Assembly (NCBI GenBank): GCA_029204225.1
Contig: CM055095.1
Location: 13,281,837-13,345,836, forward strand
From: Diphasiastrum complanatum
Taxonomy: Eukaryota > Streptophyta > Lycopodiopsida > Lycopodiales > Lycopodiaceae
DNA length: 64,000 nt
Direction: 5' to 3'
Shown: positions 63,969 to 64,000 of the stretch, in pieces
Layout of the letters: each line of letters opens with the position of its first letter
How positions within the stretch are numbered: the first letter of the stretch is position 1
Program-made: the position numbers and the translations under genes
Notes under the pieces: model-generated
Database searches by the model: none
What the model was told of the DNA's origin: nothing
What the model saw: only the letters and a program-made list of their open reading frames with translations

Positions 63969-64000
63969 TAGTTAGCATGACCCATAAAGATATAGACCTC

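Overview
The window is nuclear DNA of a vascular plant, most probably a seed plant with a large, transposon-rich genome. A gymnosperm is my guess; nothing here proves the lineage. The evidence is one ordinary plant alpha-expansin gene with GT-AG introns, set in tens of kilobases of decayed, mutually inserted LTR retrotransposons (Ty1/copia and Ty3/gypsy), a CACTA transposase relic and a rolling-circle transposon relic. There is no bacterial-style gene order, and I see no tRNA, rRNA or CRISPR array.

Layout. 0-17 kb: an internally deleted minus-strand copia element (110 to about 3350) sits in a gypsy LTR fragment. It is followed by a gypsy gag relic (3357-4639), a 184-bp direct repeat, and two copies of one gypsy gag family (7515-8520 and 10071-12016) separated by a single LTR/primer-site region. 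Then come copia remnants and a fold-back element full of AGCACGCCGGCGTGCT-type palindromes (15053-15945). 18.1-20.9 kb: a GC-richer island holds the promoter, a 5'-UTR intron and the three coding exons of the expansin, the only gene here that looks intact and functional. 21-27 kb: local direct repeats, a CACTA (TNP2-like) transposase relic, a large composite inverted repeat, a minus-strand copia fragment and a second relic of the palindrome family.

27-40 kb: a copia LTR, primer site and gag at the left and a copia pol plus a matching LTR at the right. Between them lie opposite-strand copia pol, a chimeric copia fragment with a 71-bp near-perfect palindrome, and a minus-strand gypsy gag-PR-RT relic. 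41-46.7 kb: a gypsy integrase relic, a long coiled-coil reading frame interrupted mostly by TAG codons, and a decayed minus-strand frame with SET-domain-like features. 46.7-51 kb: a copia LTR-gag fragment, then a relic combining a Helitron-like N-terminal region with an endonuclease/exonuclease/phosphatase (EEP) domain. 53-64 kb: a young copia-type element (54415-59507) with nearly identical LTRs and a perfect ACCTT target duplication, inserted into the integrase gene of an older minus-strand copia. That host abuts a gypsy RNase H island, which the LTR of another copia element bounds at 62719.

How the parts relate: the retrotransposon parts are mainly non-autonomous or dead. The best leads for something undescribed are the 858-codon gag-protease frame with an unrecognised C-terminus (55994-58570), the palindrome-array fold-back family, the Helitron/EEP relic, the SET-like relic and the coiled-coil frame. 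All domain assignments are from reading motifs by eye; no database search was possible.
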